Shown piece after piece: positions 1 through 10,056 of a stretch of DNA of 64,000 nucleotides. Numbering within the stretch: the stretch's first letter is position 1; each line of letters begins with the position of its first letter. Origin of the DNA: Methylobacterium mesophilicum SR1.6/6 (GTDB lineage: Bacteria; Pseudomonadota; Alphaproteobacteria; Rhizobiales; Beijerinckiaceae); the NCBI RefSeq assembly GCF_000364445.2, contig NZ_CP043538.1, positions 937,612-1,001,611 on the forward strand, given 5' to 3'. The notes beneath the pieces were generated by a model. It was not told where the DNA came from and did no database searches. It was given only the letters and a program-made list of their open reading frames with translations. A program made the translations under genes and the position numbers.

Positions 1-30
1 CGCAATTCTGAACCCGTGGCCCCTCTCCCG

Positions 31-76
31 ACCCCTGCTGACGCAGGGGCCACCCTCCCCCGCAGAGGGGGGAGGG
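31..76 (-). terminator. Two GC-rich hairpins after the ABC transporter operon
   Basis: Just past the stop of the permease gene that ends at 122 there are two adjacent palindromes: CCCCTGC/GCAGGGG at 32-49 and CCCTCCCCC/GGGGGAGGG at 53-76. In the operon's direction they could end transcription or protect the 3' end, but no clear T-run follows. They might equally be a fragment of a dispersed repeat. Confidence 0.35.
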
Positions 77-121
77 AAAGACGCGGAACCGGTGTTTCTC
101 GAAACGAATCCGCCGCATGCC

Positions 122-1054
122 CTACAGCACCCGCCGCGGATCGAGCGCATCCCGCAAACCGTCGCCGATGAAGTTGATCGACAGCACCGTCAGGAAGATC
201 GCGCCGCCGGGAAACAGCGCCCAGTGCGGCGCGACGTCGAGGTGGTCCTTGGCGTCGAACAGGAGCCGCCCCCAGGTCGGGATGTCGGGCGGGAAGCCGA
301 GCCCCAGGAAGGACAGGGTCGATTCCGCGATGATCGCCGCCGAGACCTCGATCGAGGCCGCCACGATCACCGGCCCCAGCGCGTTCGGCAGGATGTGGCG
401 GCGCACGAGGTGCCCGGTCGTCGCCCCCTGCGAGCGGGCCGCCTCCACGAACTCCTTCTCGCGCAGGGACAGGAACTGCGCCCGCACCAGCCGGGCGACC
501 GGCATCCAGCGCAGGCCCCCGATCACCGCGACGATCATCAGGAACACGCCGCCCTGGCTGCCGAACACGGCCTTCAGGCTGTCGCGGAACAGGTAGATCA
601 CGAGGAGCAGCAGCGGCAGCTGCGGCAGCGACAGGAACAGGTCGGTCAGCCACATCAGCACCGGGTCGAGGAACCGGCGCGACATGCCGGCGAGCGCGCC
701 GACCAGCACCCCGATCAGGCTCGCCACCGCCATGGCGGCGAAGCCGACCGCGAGCGAGATCCGGCCGCCGTAGATCATCCGGGCGAGCAGGTCCTGGCCG
801 AGATCGTCGGTGCCGAACGGGTGGTCCCAGGACGGGCCCTGGAGCTGGGCCGCGAAGTCGATGTCGTCGATGGCGACCGGCCAGAGCAGGCCGCCGAACA
901 CCACGCCGGCGACGAGGAGCGCCAGCACGCCGACGCTGGCGAGCGCCAGCCGGTGCCGCCGGAAGCGCCGCCACGTCTCCCGCCCCGGCGAGGCCGGCGC
1001 GCGGGCAGGGGCAATCGCCTCATCGGAGGGCGATGCGAGGGTCGAGCCAGCCAT
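122..1054 (-). CDS. Peptide/nickel-type ABC transporter permease (DppC/OppC family)
   Basis: Inner-membrane permease of a binding-protein-dependent importer for peptides or similar solutes, 310 aa. A proline/alanine-rich cytoplasmic N-terminus precedes a first membrane helix at about 37-59. The signature HPFGTDDLGQD (78-88) of OppC-type proteins is followed by five more hydrophobic segments. The cytoplasmic EAA loop that docks the ATPase is at about 201-224. It overlaps the upstream DppB-like gene by 35 bases, so the pair is translated together and should form the heterodimeric channel. No ATP-binding gene is visible in the window; it may lie beyond the left edge. The substrate cannot be read from the permease. 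Confidence 0.93.
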   Translation of the reverse strand: MAGSTLASPSDEAIAPARAPASPGRETWRRFRRHRLALASVGVLALLVAGVVFGGLLWPVAIDDIDFAAQLQGPSWDHPFGTDDLGQDLLARMIYGGRISLAVGFAAMAVASLIGVLVGALAGMSRRFLDPVLMWLTDLFLSLPQLPLLLLVIYLFRDSLKAVFGSQGGVFLMIVAVIGGLRWMPVARLVRAQFLSLREKEFVEAARSQGATTGHLVRRHILPNALGPVIVAASIEVSAAIIAESTLSFLGLGFPPDIPTWGRLLFDAKDHLDVAPHWALFPGGAIFLTVLSINFIGDGLRDALDPRRVL

Positions 1055-1979
1055 AGAGCAGGTCCGCGACGAGGTTGAACAGGATGACGAGGCCGGCGAA
1101 CACGAAGGTCACCGCCATCACCACCGGCGTGTCGTTGGCGAGCATCGCGTCGATCAGCAGCGATCCGATGCCGGGAATGCGAAAAATCTGCTCGGTGACG
1201 ATGGCGCCGCCGAACACCGCCGGGATCTGGAGGGCGACGAGCGTCACCACCGGGATCAGGGCGTTGCGGGCGATGTGCCGGCGGGTCACCGTGCCCTCGG
1301 TCAGGCCCTTGGCGCGGGCCGTGGTGACGTAGTCGAGCCGGGCGACATCCAGCGCCGAGGCGCGCACGTACCGGGTGTAGGAGGCGGCCTGGAAGAAGCC
1401 CAGCACCGCCACCGGCATGATCGCCTGCCGGACATTCGCCCAGAGCCAGGGCAGGCCGGAGCCCGGCAGGTCGGCCTGGTAGACGAAGGGCAGCCAGCCG
1501 AGCTTGATCGAGAACAGCAGGATGAACAGCAGGCCGGTGAAGAAGGTCGGCAGCGAGAAGCCCACGAAGGCCAGCGTGTTGGCGACCTGGTCGGCGAGCG
1601 AGTAGGGCCGGCGCGCCGCGTAGAGGCCCACCGGTACGGCGATCAGCAGCGCCAGGACCTGCGAGGAGCCGACCACGAACAGGGTCGTGGGCAGCCGCTG
1701 CAGGATCAGGGTGTCGACATTCACCCGGCTCGCGAACGAGAAGCCCCAGTCGCCCTGCAGCATGGCGGTGAGCCAGTGCAGGTAGCGGGTGAGGATCGGG
1801 TCATCGAGGCCGAACTTGACGCGGAGCGCCGCCCGCACCTCCGGGGGCACGTTCGGGTTGCTGGCGAGCTCGCCGAACGGGTCGCCCGGCGCGAGCGCCA
1901 GGACGGTGAACAGGATCAGGCTGATGCCGAGCAGGCTCGGGATCGCGATCAGGAGGCGTCGCAGGATGTAGGCGCCCAT
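1020..1979 (-). CDS. Peptide/nickel-type ABC transporter permease (DppB/OppB family)
   Basis: Partner permease of the same importer, 319 aa, the family's normal length. The first membrane helix is at about 8-30 and is followed by the APGDPFGE segment typical of OppB proteins. Further helices occur at about 100-120, 133-158 and 185-203, and the EAA loop is at about 215-243. It starts 17 bases after the stop of the binding-protein gene and its 3' end overlaps the second permease, so the order is binding protein, DppB, DppC in one operon. Being the middle gene, it is presumably driven by the promoter upstream of 3786. Confidence 0.93.
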   Translation of the reverse strand: MGAYILRRLLIAIPSLLGISLILFTVLALAPGDPFGELASNPNVPPEVRAALRVKFGLDDPILTRYLHWLTAMLQGDWGFSFASRVNVDTLILQRLPTTLFVVGSSQVLALLIAVPVGLYAARRPYSLADQVANTLAFVGFSLPTFFTGLLFILLFSIKLGWLPFVYQADLPGSGLPWLWANVRQAIMPVAVLGFFQAASYTRYVRASALDVARLDYVTTARAKGLTEGTVTRRHIARNALIPVVTLVALQIPAVFGGAIVTEQIFRIPGIGSLLIDAMLANDTPVVMAVTFVFAGLVILFNLVADLLYGWLDPRIALR

Positions 1980-1995
1980 GGCGCGGCGCTCCCGC

Positions 1996-3786
1996 TCAGG
2001 CCTCCCGGTACCAGTCGGGCAGGAACGACAGGTCGTTGTCCCAGCCGCTGCGGGGGGCCGTGAGCGTCGCGCCCACCGCCGAGACCTCGGCGCGGTGGAT
2101 CAGCGGCAGCACGTTCTCGGAGACCGCGAGGTCGTTGCAGGTGATGAGAAGGGCCGCGCGCTTGACCGGGTCGAGCTCGCTCTGGGCGGCGTTGTAGGCC
2201 TTGTCGTAGGCGTCGTTGCGCCAGCGCACGACGTTGCGGCCCTGCCACTTGTTGGCCTTCTGGGCCACCTCCCAGGAGGCGTACATGAGCAGCCAGATCG
2301 CCGGATCGGCCTGGGTCATGCTGTAGGCGTACATCTCCATGTCGGCGTAGAAATGCGTGCAGGTGTCGGGGTTGGCGGGGTCCGAGGAGAAGAACACCGA
2401 GCCGGTCACCGATTTCAGCTCGATCTCGATGCCGGCCTTGGCGGCCGCCTGCTTGATGATCGCCTGGGTCTTCTGGCGCGGCGCGTTGATCGAGGTCTGG
2501 AAGACCAGCTTGAGCTTCTTGCCGTCCTTGGCGCGGATGCCGTCGGAGCCCTTCTTCCAGCCAGCCTCGTCGAGGAGCGCGTTGGCCTTGGCCGGATCGA
2601 AGGCGAAGCGCGTGGTCTTCGAGACGAAGCGATCGGGGCCGTTGACCGTGTTGGCGGTGGGCTTGCCGGTGCGGCCGTAGATGTAGGTCTGGATCGACTT
2701 GCGGTCGACCAAGAGGTTCATCGCCTGGCACACCTTCGGGTCGGAGAAGGCGGGGTGCCGGGTGGTGATCGAGGCGCGCTCGCCGTCGACCTCGACGTTC
2801 GGGTCGGTGGCGTTGAGGAGCAGGAACTCGAGCTTGCCGCCGTAGACCACGTCGACCCGGCCCTTGCCGCCGGTCTCAAGGCGCTTCAGCACCTCGTCCT
2901 CGATCAGCATGTTCCAGGCGTAGTCGTACTCGCCGGTCTGGAGCACGGCCCGGGCGGCCGAGACCGCGTCGCCGCCGCCCTTCATCTCGACCGTGTCGAA
3001 ATACGGCCGGTTCGGCAGGTGGTAGTCGGGGTTGCGCTCGCCGCGGACGATGTCGCCGGGCCGGAACTCCACGAACCGGTACGGGCCGGTGCCCACCGGG
3101 GCGAGGTTCTGCGGCGCGTCGCGCGATTTCGCGCCGCTGTATGGGCCGAACAGGTGCTTCGGCAGCACCATGCCGACGATGCCCACGAAGGCGTCGCACC
3201 AGTAGGGCGTCGGCTTGTCGAACAGCACCCGGACGCTGAGGTCGTCGACCTTCTCGACCTTGCAATCCTTGTAGGAGCCGGCCGTCACCGCGGCGGTGGC
3301 GGGGTCGCGGGCGTATTCCCAGGTGAAGACGAGGTCGTCGGCGGTGAGCGGCTTGCCGTCGTGCCACTTCACGCCGGGCTTGAGCGTCCAGACCACCGAG
3401 CGGCCGTCGGCGGCGAGCGCCCCGTTCTCCTTCGACGGGATCGTGGCGGCCAGCACCGGCACGAGGTTGCCGTCCGCGTCCCAGGCGGCGAGCGGCTCGT
3501 AGAAGATCCGCGAGGCGTCCTGGTCCTTGGTGCCGATGGCGAAATGCGGGTTGATCAGCGTCGGCGCCTGCCACCAGAGCAGCTTGAGCGCGCCGCCGCC
3601 GCCGGCCTTGGTCGGCTTGTAGCCGGCCCGGATATCGGCCGCCATCGCGACCCCGTTCCCGGCCAGCATCAGCCCGGCCATGGGCGCGGTGAGGCCGACA
3701 GCCACCATCCGCTGCACGAAGGCGCGCCGCGACAGGCGGCCGTCCTTCACCTGCCCGATAAGGCCGCGCAGATCCCGCTCGTCCAT
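1996..3786 (-). CDS. ABC transporter substrate-binding protein, family 5 (DppA/OppA type)
   Basis: Periplasmic solute-binding protein of the importer, 596 aa from the ATG at 3786, which has a GGGAAAG ribosome site just upstream. An in-frame start at 3870 lacks such a site. The N-terminus carries a twin-arginine-like signal (SRRAFVQRM at 19-27, then a hydrophobic stretch ending VAMA at about 49), so export by Tat is likely. The body has typical family 5 segments: an early KDQDASRIFYEPL stretch and a later GTGPYRFVEFRPGD segment. It is the first gene of the operon. Ligands of this family include peptides, nickel and amide-containing compounds; the divergent M20 amidohydrolase nearby makes an amide-bearing ligand conceivable, which is an inference only. 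Confidence 0.93.
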   Translation of the reverse strand: MDERDLRGLIGQVKDGRLSRRAFVQRMVAVGLTAPMAGLMLAGNGVAMAADIRAGYKPTKAGGGGALKLLWWQAPTLINPHFAIGTKDQDASRIFYEPLAAWDADGNLVPVLAATIPSKENGALAADGRSVVWTLKPGVKWHDGKPLTADDLVFTWEYARDPATAAVTAGSYKDCKVEKVDDLSVRVLFDKPTPYWCDAFVGIVGMVLPKHLFGPYSGAKSRDAPQNLAPVGTGPYRFVEFRPGDIVRGERNPDYHLPNRPYFDTVEMKGGGDAVSAARAVLQTGEYDYAWNMLIEDEVLKRLETGGKGRVDVVYGGKLEFLLLNATDPNVEVDGERASITTRHPAFSDPKVCQAMNLLVDRKSIQTYIYGRTGKPTANTVNGPDRFVSKTTRFAFDPAKANALLDEAGWKKGSDGIRAKDGKKLKLVFQTSINAPRQKTQAIIKQAAAKAGIEIELKSVTGSVFFSSDPANPDTCTHFYADMEMYAYSMTQADPAIWLLMYASWEVAQKANKWQGRNVVRWRNDAYDKAYNAAQSELDPVKRAALLITCNDLAVSENVLPLIHRAEVSAVGATLTAPRSGWDNDLSFLPDWYREA

Positions 3787-4102
3787 GTACGCTTTCCCGT
3801 TTACCGCCGTGACAGGCACAGCAACATTCCGGCAGCGGCCTTGGCAAGGGGCGGGCCAGTGACGGTTCAATCGGAACGTGTTGATGGATGCTTGGTTCGG
3901 GCAGCAGCATGGCCTGAGCGGTGCATGCGGGCAGGCAGCAGCGGGGCGCGCGCCGTATCCGTCTTCGCGAGCGAAGCAGTCCAGCAGCGCCGCGCTTCCC
4001 GAGGGCGCGCAACCCTGGGTCGCTTCGCTGCGCTCGCGATGACGGCGCGGAGCCCGCTATGGTGGCGCGACCTCGACGCGCAGCTTTCCCGGAGTGGACC
4101 CG
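3787..4102. other. Divergent intergenic region with a REP-like palindrome
   Basis: This 316-base gap separates the minus-strand transporter operon from the plus-strand amidohydrolase and must contain both promoters. At about 3962-4044 it carries a diverged inverted repeat: GCGAGCGAAGCAGTCCA pairs with a copy of the complement ending GCTCGCGATGAC. It belongs to the same family as the palindrome at 17953-18041. No clear operator was found. Confidence 0.5.
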
Positions 4103-5521
4103 ATGGACAACCGCAACGCCGTGTGGCGCCACGTCGACGCGCAGTCGGATCGGCTGATCGCCCTGTCCGAGCGCGTCTGGGGCATGCCGGAGGTCTGCTA
4201 CACGGAAAGCCGCTCCTGCGCCGAACACGTCGCCGAGCTGCGCCACCAGGGCTTCCGGATCACGGAAGCGGTCGCCGGCATCCCCACGGCGGTGATGGGC
4301 GAGGCGGGGGAGGGCGGTCCGGTCATCGCCTTCCTCGGTGAGTACGACGCCCTGCCCGGCCTGTCGCAGGAGGCGGGCGTCGCCGAGCACCGGCCGGTGG
4401 AGGCGGGCGGCCACGGCCACGGCTGCGGCCACAACCTCCTCGGCTCGGCGGCGCTGCTCGCCGCCACCGCCCTGAAGGACTGGCTCGCCGAGACCGGCAC
4501 GCCCGGCCGCGTGCGCTACTACGGCTGCCCGGCCGAGGAGGGCGGCGCCGCCAAGGCGTTCATGGTGCGCGCCGGGGCCTTCGCGGATGCCGATATCGCG
4601 ATCACTTGGCATCCGGGCAGCTTCTGGGAGGTGGCGCCGCCGGTGGCGCTCGCCAACACGCGGGTGGACTTTACCTTCACCGGGCGCACCGCCCACGCGG
4701 CGGCCGCGCCCCATCTCGGGCGCTCGGCGCTGGACGCGGTCGAGCTGATGAGCGTCGGTGTGAACTACATGCGCGAGCACATGCCGTCCGACGCGCGGGT
4801 GCATTACGCCTATCTCGACGCGGGCGGCATCGCCCCGAACGTCGTCCAGGCCGGCGCGACGGTGCGGTACTCGATCCGGGCCCGCGACCTGCCGGGCATG
4901 CTGGCCCTGGTCGAGCGGGTGAAGAAGATTGCCGAGGGCGCCGCCCTGATGACCGAGACCGCCGTCGCGGTGCGGATCGTCAGCGCGGTGTCGAACCTGC
5001 TGGGCAACGATCCCCTGGAGCGGGCGCTGCACGGCGTCATGGAGGAGCTCGGGCCGCCGCATTTCGACGCCGCCGACCGGGACTTCGCCGGCCAGATTCG
5101 GGCGACGCTCACCGACGGCGACATCGACGCCGTGTTCCGCGCCGTCGGGATGCCGCGCACCGAGGCACCGCTCGCCGACTTCCTCGTGCCCCTCGACGCG
5201 CCCCGCAACCCGGCGGTGGGCTCCACCGATGTCGGCGACGTGAGCTGGGTGGTGCCGACCGTGCAGGCCCACGCGCCGACGGTGGCGATCGGCACGCCGT
5301 TCCACACTTGGCAGGTGGTGGCGCAGGGCAAGACCCCGGCGGCCCACAAGGCGATGGTGCAGGTCGCCAAGGCGATGGCCGCCACCGGCGCGCGGGCGCT
5401 CACCGACGAAGGCCTGCGTGACGCCGCCAAGGCGGATCTCGCCCGGCGGGTCGGCGCGAGGGGCTACGTCTCGCCCCTGCCGCCGGAGGTCGAGCCGCCG
5501 CTGCGGATGTCGCTGGGGTGA
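4103..5521 (+). CDS. M20 family amidohydrolase (AbgB / p-aminobenzoyl-glutamate hydrolase-like)
   Basis: Metal-dependent amide hydrolase, about 472 aa. The ATG at 4103 is preferred over a GTG at 4094 because GGAG at 4091-4094 then sits 8 bases upstream. Metal-site motifs are visible: GHGHGCGHN at about 110 with the next strand LLGSAAL, CPAEEGGAAKA at about 145 with the catalytic glutamates, ITWHPG at about 170, and a dimerisation-domain segment GRTAHAAAAPHLGRSAL. The C-terminal half has the STDVGDVSW and TPFHTW segments characteristic of the AbgB / indole-acetyl-amino-acid hydrolase subgroup. The gene diverges from the peptide ABC operon, suggesting that the imported ligand is cleaved by this enzyme; this is unproven. 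Confidence 0.88.
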   Translation: MDNRNAVWRHVDAQSDRLIALSERVWGMPEVCYTESRSCAEHVAELRHQGFRITEAVAGIPTAVMGEAGEGGPVIAFLGEYDALPGLSQEAGVAEHRPVEAGGHGHGCGHNLLGSAALLAATALKDWLAETGTPGRVRYYGCPAEEGGAAKAFMVRAGAFADADIAITWHPGSFWEVAPPVALANTRVDFTFTGRTAHAAAAPHLGRSALDAVELMSVGVNYMREHMPSDARVHYAYLDAGGIAPNVVQAGATVRYSIRARDLPGMLALVERVKKIAEGAALMTETAVAVRIVSAVSNLLGNDPLERALHGVMEELGPPHFDAADRDFAGQIRATLTDGDIDAVFRAVGMPRTEAPLADFLVPLDAPRNPAVGSTDVGDVSWVVPTVQAHAPTVAIGTPFHTWQVVAQGKTPAAHKAMVQVAKAMAATGARALTDEGLRDAAKADLARRVGARGYVSPLPPEVEPPLRMSLG

Positions 5522-5621
5522 GCCGCCCTCACGCCACGGCTCGACGCGGGCCCGGGCCACCCCTATACGCCGCCGGCGGGCGCGGCCGTCACCGGCGCGC
5601 CGGTCCGCAGGGGAACCCGAC

Positions 5622-6908
<1,287 letters not shown>

Positions 6909-6938
6909 GGCGGGCCGGAACAAGCAGGGAGGCACGCC

Positions 6939-7535
6939 ATGCACGAGACGGCCGACGAGTCCGGCACCACGGCGATCGTGGATCGGCATGCCCGCTACCC
7001 CGACGCGCAGATCCGCGCGATCCTGAACGCCACGCGCACGATCGCCCTGGTGGGCGCCTCGGCGAACCCCGCCCGGCCAAGCTGGATCGTGCTCAAGTAC
7101 CTCATCGACCGGGGCTATCTGGTCACGCCGGTCAATCCCGGCCTCGCCGGGCAGGATCTGCTCGGGCGCCGGGTCCTGGCTTCCCTCGCGGAGGTCCAGG
7201 CCTCCCTCGGCGGCCAGCCGATCGACATGGTGGAGATCTTCCGCAATTCCGCCGCCGCCGGCCCGCTGGTGGACGAGGCGCTCGCCCTCGACCCGCTGCC
7301 GAAGGTGATCTGGATGCAGCTCGGCGTGCGCGACGACGCGGCCGCCGCCCGGGCCGAGGCACGGGGACTCACGGTGATCATGAATCGCTGTCCCAAGATC
7401 GAGTACGGGCGGCTCTCGGGCGAGATCGGCTGGACCGGGGTGAACTCCCGCATCCTCAGCGCGCGCAAGCCCGTCCTCGCCGCCAAGGGCGTGCAGAAGC
7501 TCACCATTGCGGAGCGGGGCCGGCGCGGCACGTGA
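6939..7535 (+). CDS. CoA-binding protein (CoA_binding_2 / YccU-like)
   Basis: Small Rossmann-fold protein of the CoA-binding family, 198 aa, function unknown. The nucleotide-binding segment IALVGASANPARPSW lies at about 35-49, followed by the family's VTPVNPGLAGQ strand-loop. The conserved MNRCPKIEYGRL segment near residue 150 is the usual C-terminal signature. The ATG has an AGGGAGG site upstream. The gene commonly precedes rplM-rpsI in Hyphomicrobiales, which supports the taxonomic call. It begins 30 bases after the dehydrogenase stop, so the two may be cotranscribed. Confidence 0.9.
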   Translation: MHETADESGTTAIVDRHARYPDAQIRAILNATRTIALVGASANPARPSWIVLKYLIDRGYLVTPVNPGLAGQDLLGRRVLASLAEVQASLGGQPIDMVEIFRNSAAAGPLVDEALALDPLPKVIWMQLGVRDDAAAARAEARGLTVIMNRCPKIEYGRLSGEIGWTGVNSRILSARKPVLAAKGVQKLTIAERGRRGT

Positions 7536-7602
7536 ATGCGGGAGGCTCACGGCCCACGACAATGCACCGTGGCAGGCTGATCGGATGATCCGACGCAAAC
7601 CC

Positions 7603-7716
7603 CTTCATCCTGAGGTGCCCGCGTCAGCGGGCCTCGAAGGAGCCCTCCAGAAGGCACCGCGATCCCTGGAGCCCTCCTTCGAGGCCTTCGCTGCGCTCCG
7701 GCACCTCAGGATGAGG
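7603..7716. repeat. Interspersed palindromic repeat (CATCCTGAGGTGCC family)
   Basis: Inverted repeat with outer arms CATCCTGAGGTGCC at about 7606-7619 and its exact complement at about 7700-7713. Inner arms (CGAAGGAGCCCTCCA and its complement) enclose a short spacer. A half copy lies at 17859-17901. Such elements are dispersed in Methylobacterium and Bradyrhizobium-like genomes. It sits between the CoA-binding gene and the rplM promoter and may fold into a long hairpin in the mRNA, acting as a stabiliser or terminator. Confidence 0.75.
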
Positions 7717-7838
7717 TGGAAGGATGGACAGCCGATCCGACCCTTCGCGGTCGCGAACCACAGATCATGTGGTATCAGGATACCGCTATCGTCAACTCCT
7801 TCTATCGATTTATCTTTTCACGATCTCCGATTTTCCTG

Positions 7839-7867
7839 TTGACCCGGCCGGCGGGTCCCGCTATCCA
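7839..7867 (+). promoter_or_regulatory. Likely housekeeping promoter of rplM-rpsI
   Basis: TTGACC at 7839-7844 and TATCCA at 7862-7867 are separated by 17 bases, a good match to the alphaproteobacterial sigma-70 pattern. They lie 113 bases upstream of rplM in an otherwise gene-free stretch (7536-7979). The start site is not measured. Confidence 0.6.
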
Positions 7868-7932
7868 CCCGCCACCGCCGCCGCGTGCACCCCACGCGGC
7901 GGCTCGTTTTTCGGCACCCCGATGCCTGAATG

Positions 7933-7948
7933 CCCCGATCCGTCGGGG
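7933..7948 (+). promoter_or_regulatory. Leader hairpin before rplM
   Basis: The perfect palindrome CCCCGA-TCCG-TCGGGG lies in the 5' leader, 31 bases before the rplM start and downstream of the predicted promoter. A similar GATCCGTCGG block follows at once (7952-7961), so alternative pairings are possible. It could be an autoregulatory or stabilising element for the ribosomal-protein operon; no T-run is present, so it is not a simple terminator. Confidence 0.4.
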
Positions 7949-7979
7949 CCGGATCCGTCGGAACCCCTGGGATTTGGCT

Positions 7980-8441
7980 ATGAAGACCACCTCGCTGAAG
8001 CCCGCCGAGGTCGACAAGAAGTGGATCGTGATCGACGCGGAGGGCCTCGTGGTGGGCCGTCTGGCGTCGATCGTGGCGATGCGCCTGCGCGGCAAGCACA
8101 AGGCCGCCTACACGCCCCACGTCGATTGCGGCGACAACGTCATCGTCATCAACGCCGAGAAGGTGAAGTTCACCGGGCGTAAGTACAATCAGAAGAGCTA
8201 TTTCTACCACACGGGCTACCCGGGCGGCATCAAGGAGCGGACGGCCAAGTTCATCCTCGAGGGCCGGTTCCCCGAGCGCGTGGTCGAGAAGGCCGTCGAG
8301 CGCATGCTGCCCCGCGGCCCGCTCTTCCGTCAGATCCTCGGCAACCTCCGCGTCTACAAGGGCGCCGCGCACCCGCACGAGGCGCAAGCTCCGCAGGCGC
8401 TCGACGTCGGCGCCCTCAACCGCAAGAACGTGAGCGCTTGA
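7980..8441 (+). CDS. rplM: 50S ribosomal protein L13
   Basis: Large-subunit ribosomal protein L13, 153 aa, full length. The sequence opens [15 protein letters not shown] and carries the L13 hallmarks [32 protein letters not shown] and the [17 protein letters not shown] region with HPHEAQ near the end. The open frame extends upstream, but the ATG at 7980 matches the start of other L13 proteins and lies behind the predicted promoter and leader hairpin. Its TGA is two bases before the rpsI start, the standard rplM-rpsI pair. Confidence 0.98.
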   Translation: MKTTSLKPAEVDKKWIVIDAEGLVVGRLASIVAMRLRGKHKAAYTPHVDCGDNVIVINAEKVKFTGRKYNQKSYFYHTGYPGGIKERTAKFILEGRFPERVVEKAVERMLPRGPLFRQILGNLRVYKGAAHPHEAQAPQALDVGALNRKNVSA

Positions 8442-8443
8442 TC

Positions 8444-8929
8444 ATGGCGACCCTGCAGTCCCTCGCCGACCTCAACCGGTCGAACACCGGCGCGGTCGAT
8501 CCGGCCAACGAGGCCCCCGTGCACGTCCAGAAGCTGGACGCCCAGGGGCGTGCCTACGCCACCGGCAAGCGCAAGGACGCGGTCGCCCGCGTCTGGATCA
8601 AGCCCGGCAAGGGCACGGTCACGATCAACAAGCGCCCGGTGGAGACCTACTTCGCCCGTCCGGTGCTGCGCATGATCCTGCGCCAGCCGCTGGAGATCGC
8701 CGGCCGCGTCGACCAGTACGACATCACCGTCACGGTGGCGGGCGGCGGCCTCTCGGGTCAGGCCGGCGCGGTGCGCCACGGCCTGTCGAAGGCCCTGACC
8801 TACTACGAGCCGGAGCTGCGCGCCCCGCTGAAGCGCGAAGGCTTCCTCACCCGCGACGCCCGCGTGGTCGAGCGCAAGAAGTACGGCCGCAAGAAGGCCC
8901 GCCGCAGCTTCCAGTTCTCCAAGCGCTGA
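8444..8929 (+). CDS. rpsI: 30S ribosomal protein S9
   Basis: Small-subunit ribosomal protein S9, 161 aa, of the alphaproteobacterial form with an N-terminal extension of about 35 residues before the core. The core shows [42 protein letters not shown] and the basic tail [17 protein letters not shown], whose end reaches the decoding centre. ATG 8444 is used; a TTG two codons earlier overlaps the rplM stop. It forms an operon with rplM and is followed by a terminator hairpin at 8956. Confidence 0.98.
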   Translation: MATLQSLADLNRSNTGAVDPANEAPVHVQKLDAQGRAYATGKRKDAVARVWIKPGKGTVTINKRPVETYFARPVLRMILRQPLEIAGRVDQYDITVTVAGGGLSGQAGAVRHGLSKALTYYEPELRAPLKREGFLTRDARVVERKKYGRKKARRSFQFSKR

Positions 8930-8955
8930 TATCCGGTCACACCGGTGTCACGGAG

Positions 8956-8981
8956 AGGGCGGCTCCTGCGGGGGCCGCCCT
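8956..8981 (+). terminator. Rho-independent terminator after rpsI
   Basis: AGGGCGGC (8956-8963) and GCCGCCCT (8974-8981) form an 8-bp GC-rich stem with a 10-base loop. It ends in TTT and is followed by CGCGTTT, 27 bases after the rpsI stop. Confidence 0.75.
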
Positions 8982-9092
8982 TTCGCGTTTCTGACGGTCC
9001 AGTGCTGCCGTTGACACGATGGTGCAGCGCGATCACCTGAACAGCCGTGCCCGACTCGGGCGGTGCATGGGATTTCGAGAGCGAGACGGACG

Positions 9093-10043
9093 ATGGCTGG
9101 CGACGGCGCGAGGAAGCCCACCGTGTTCATCGACGGCGAGGCCGGTACCACCGGCCTCGGCATCCGCGAGCGCTTGGAGCGCGACGGCCGGGTCGCCCTG
9201 CGCAGCATCGCCCCCGAGCACCGCAAGGATCCGGAGGCCAAGCGCGCCCTGCTGGCCGAGGTCGACCTCGTCGTGCTCTGCCTGCCCGACGAGGCCGCCA
9301 AGGAGACCGTGGCGCTCGCCGACAGCCTGCCGGGCGGCGGCCCGCGCGTCCTCGACGCCAGCACCGCCCACCGGGTCGCCGAAGGCTGGACCTACGGCTT
9401 CCCCGAGCTGACCCGGGAGCAGGGCGCGGCCATCGCCCGCGCCCGGCGGGTCGCCAATCCCGGCTGCTACCCGACCGGAGGTGTCGCGCTCCTGCGGCCC
9501 CTGGTGGAGAGCGGGCTGATCCCGGCCGACCACCCGATCAGCCTCAACGCGGTGAGCGGCTATAGCGGTGGCGGCAAGAGCATGATCGAGGCCTACGAGC
9601 AGGGCACGGCGCCGCCGTTCCAGCTCTACGGCCTCGGTTTCGCCCACAAGCACCTGCCGGAGCTGCAGCGCTACAGCCGGCTGACCCGGCGGCCGATCTT
9701 CGTGCCCTCGGTGGGCAATTTCCGGCAGGGCATGCTGGTGAGCGTGCCGCTCCACCTCGACGCGCTGCCGGGCAAGCCCACGGCGGGCGACCTAGAGGCG
9801 GCCCTGCGCGACTGGTACGCCGGCCAGACGCTGGTGCAGGTCGTGCCGGGCGCCGCCACGGGCGCGCACCGCGAGAAGATCGAGCCGGAGGATCTCAACG
9901 ACACCGACCGGCTGGAGCTGCGGGTGTTCGGCTCGGTCGAGCACGGTCAGGCCGTGCTGGTGGCGCGCCTCGACAACCTCGGCAAGGGCGCCTCGGGGGC
10001 GGCGGTGCAGAATCTCGGGCTGATGCTCGGGCTGGACGGCTGA
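9093..10043 (+). CDS. argC: N-acetyl-gamma-glutamyl-phosphate reductase (short form)
   Basis: Third step of arginine synthesis: NADPH reduction of N-acetylglutamyl phosphate to the semialdehyde. It is 316 aa, matching the shorter type 2 ArgC of alphaproteobacteria rather than the roughly 345-aa type 1. The N-terminal [18 protein letters not shown] nucleotide-binding loop and the catalytic Cys125 in NPGCYPTGG are present, with FAHKHLPEL and VPLHLD later. The ATG at 9093 follows a GAGACGGA site; an upstream in-frame ATG at 9063 adds a non-conserved extension. Its position behind rplM-rpsI is typical of Hyphomicrobiales. Confidence 0.96.
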   Translation: MAGDGARKPTVFIDGEAGTTGLGIRERLERDGRVALRSIAPEHRKDPEAKRALLAEVDLVVLCLPDEAAKETVALADSLPGGGPRVLDASTAHRVAEGWTYGFPELTREQGAAIARARRVANPGCYPTGGVALLRPLVESGLIPADHPISLNAVSGYSGGGKSMIEAYEQGTAPPFQLYGLGFAHKHLPELQRYSRLTRRPIFVPSVGNFRQGMLVSVPLHLDALPGKPTAGDLEAALRDWYAGQTLVQVVPGAATGAHREKIEPEDLNDTDRLELRVFGSVEHGQAVLVARLDNLGKGASGAAVQNLGLMLGLDG

Positions 10044-10056
10044 GGCGGCCGCCGCG

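Noticed and set aside
122..3786. A complete ABC importer including ATPases
   Set aside because: No Walker-type ATP-binding gene lies next to the permeases within the window, so completeness cannot be claimed.
1978..4341. A 787-codon plus-strand open frame
   Set aside because: It is antisense to the binding-protein gene, whose codon pattern and family motifs are clear; long antisense frames are expected at this GC content.
2876..5560. An 894-codon minus-strand open frame
   Set aside because: It runs across both the binding-protein gene and the antisense of the M20 gene, is rich in Arg, Gly and His, and has no domain.
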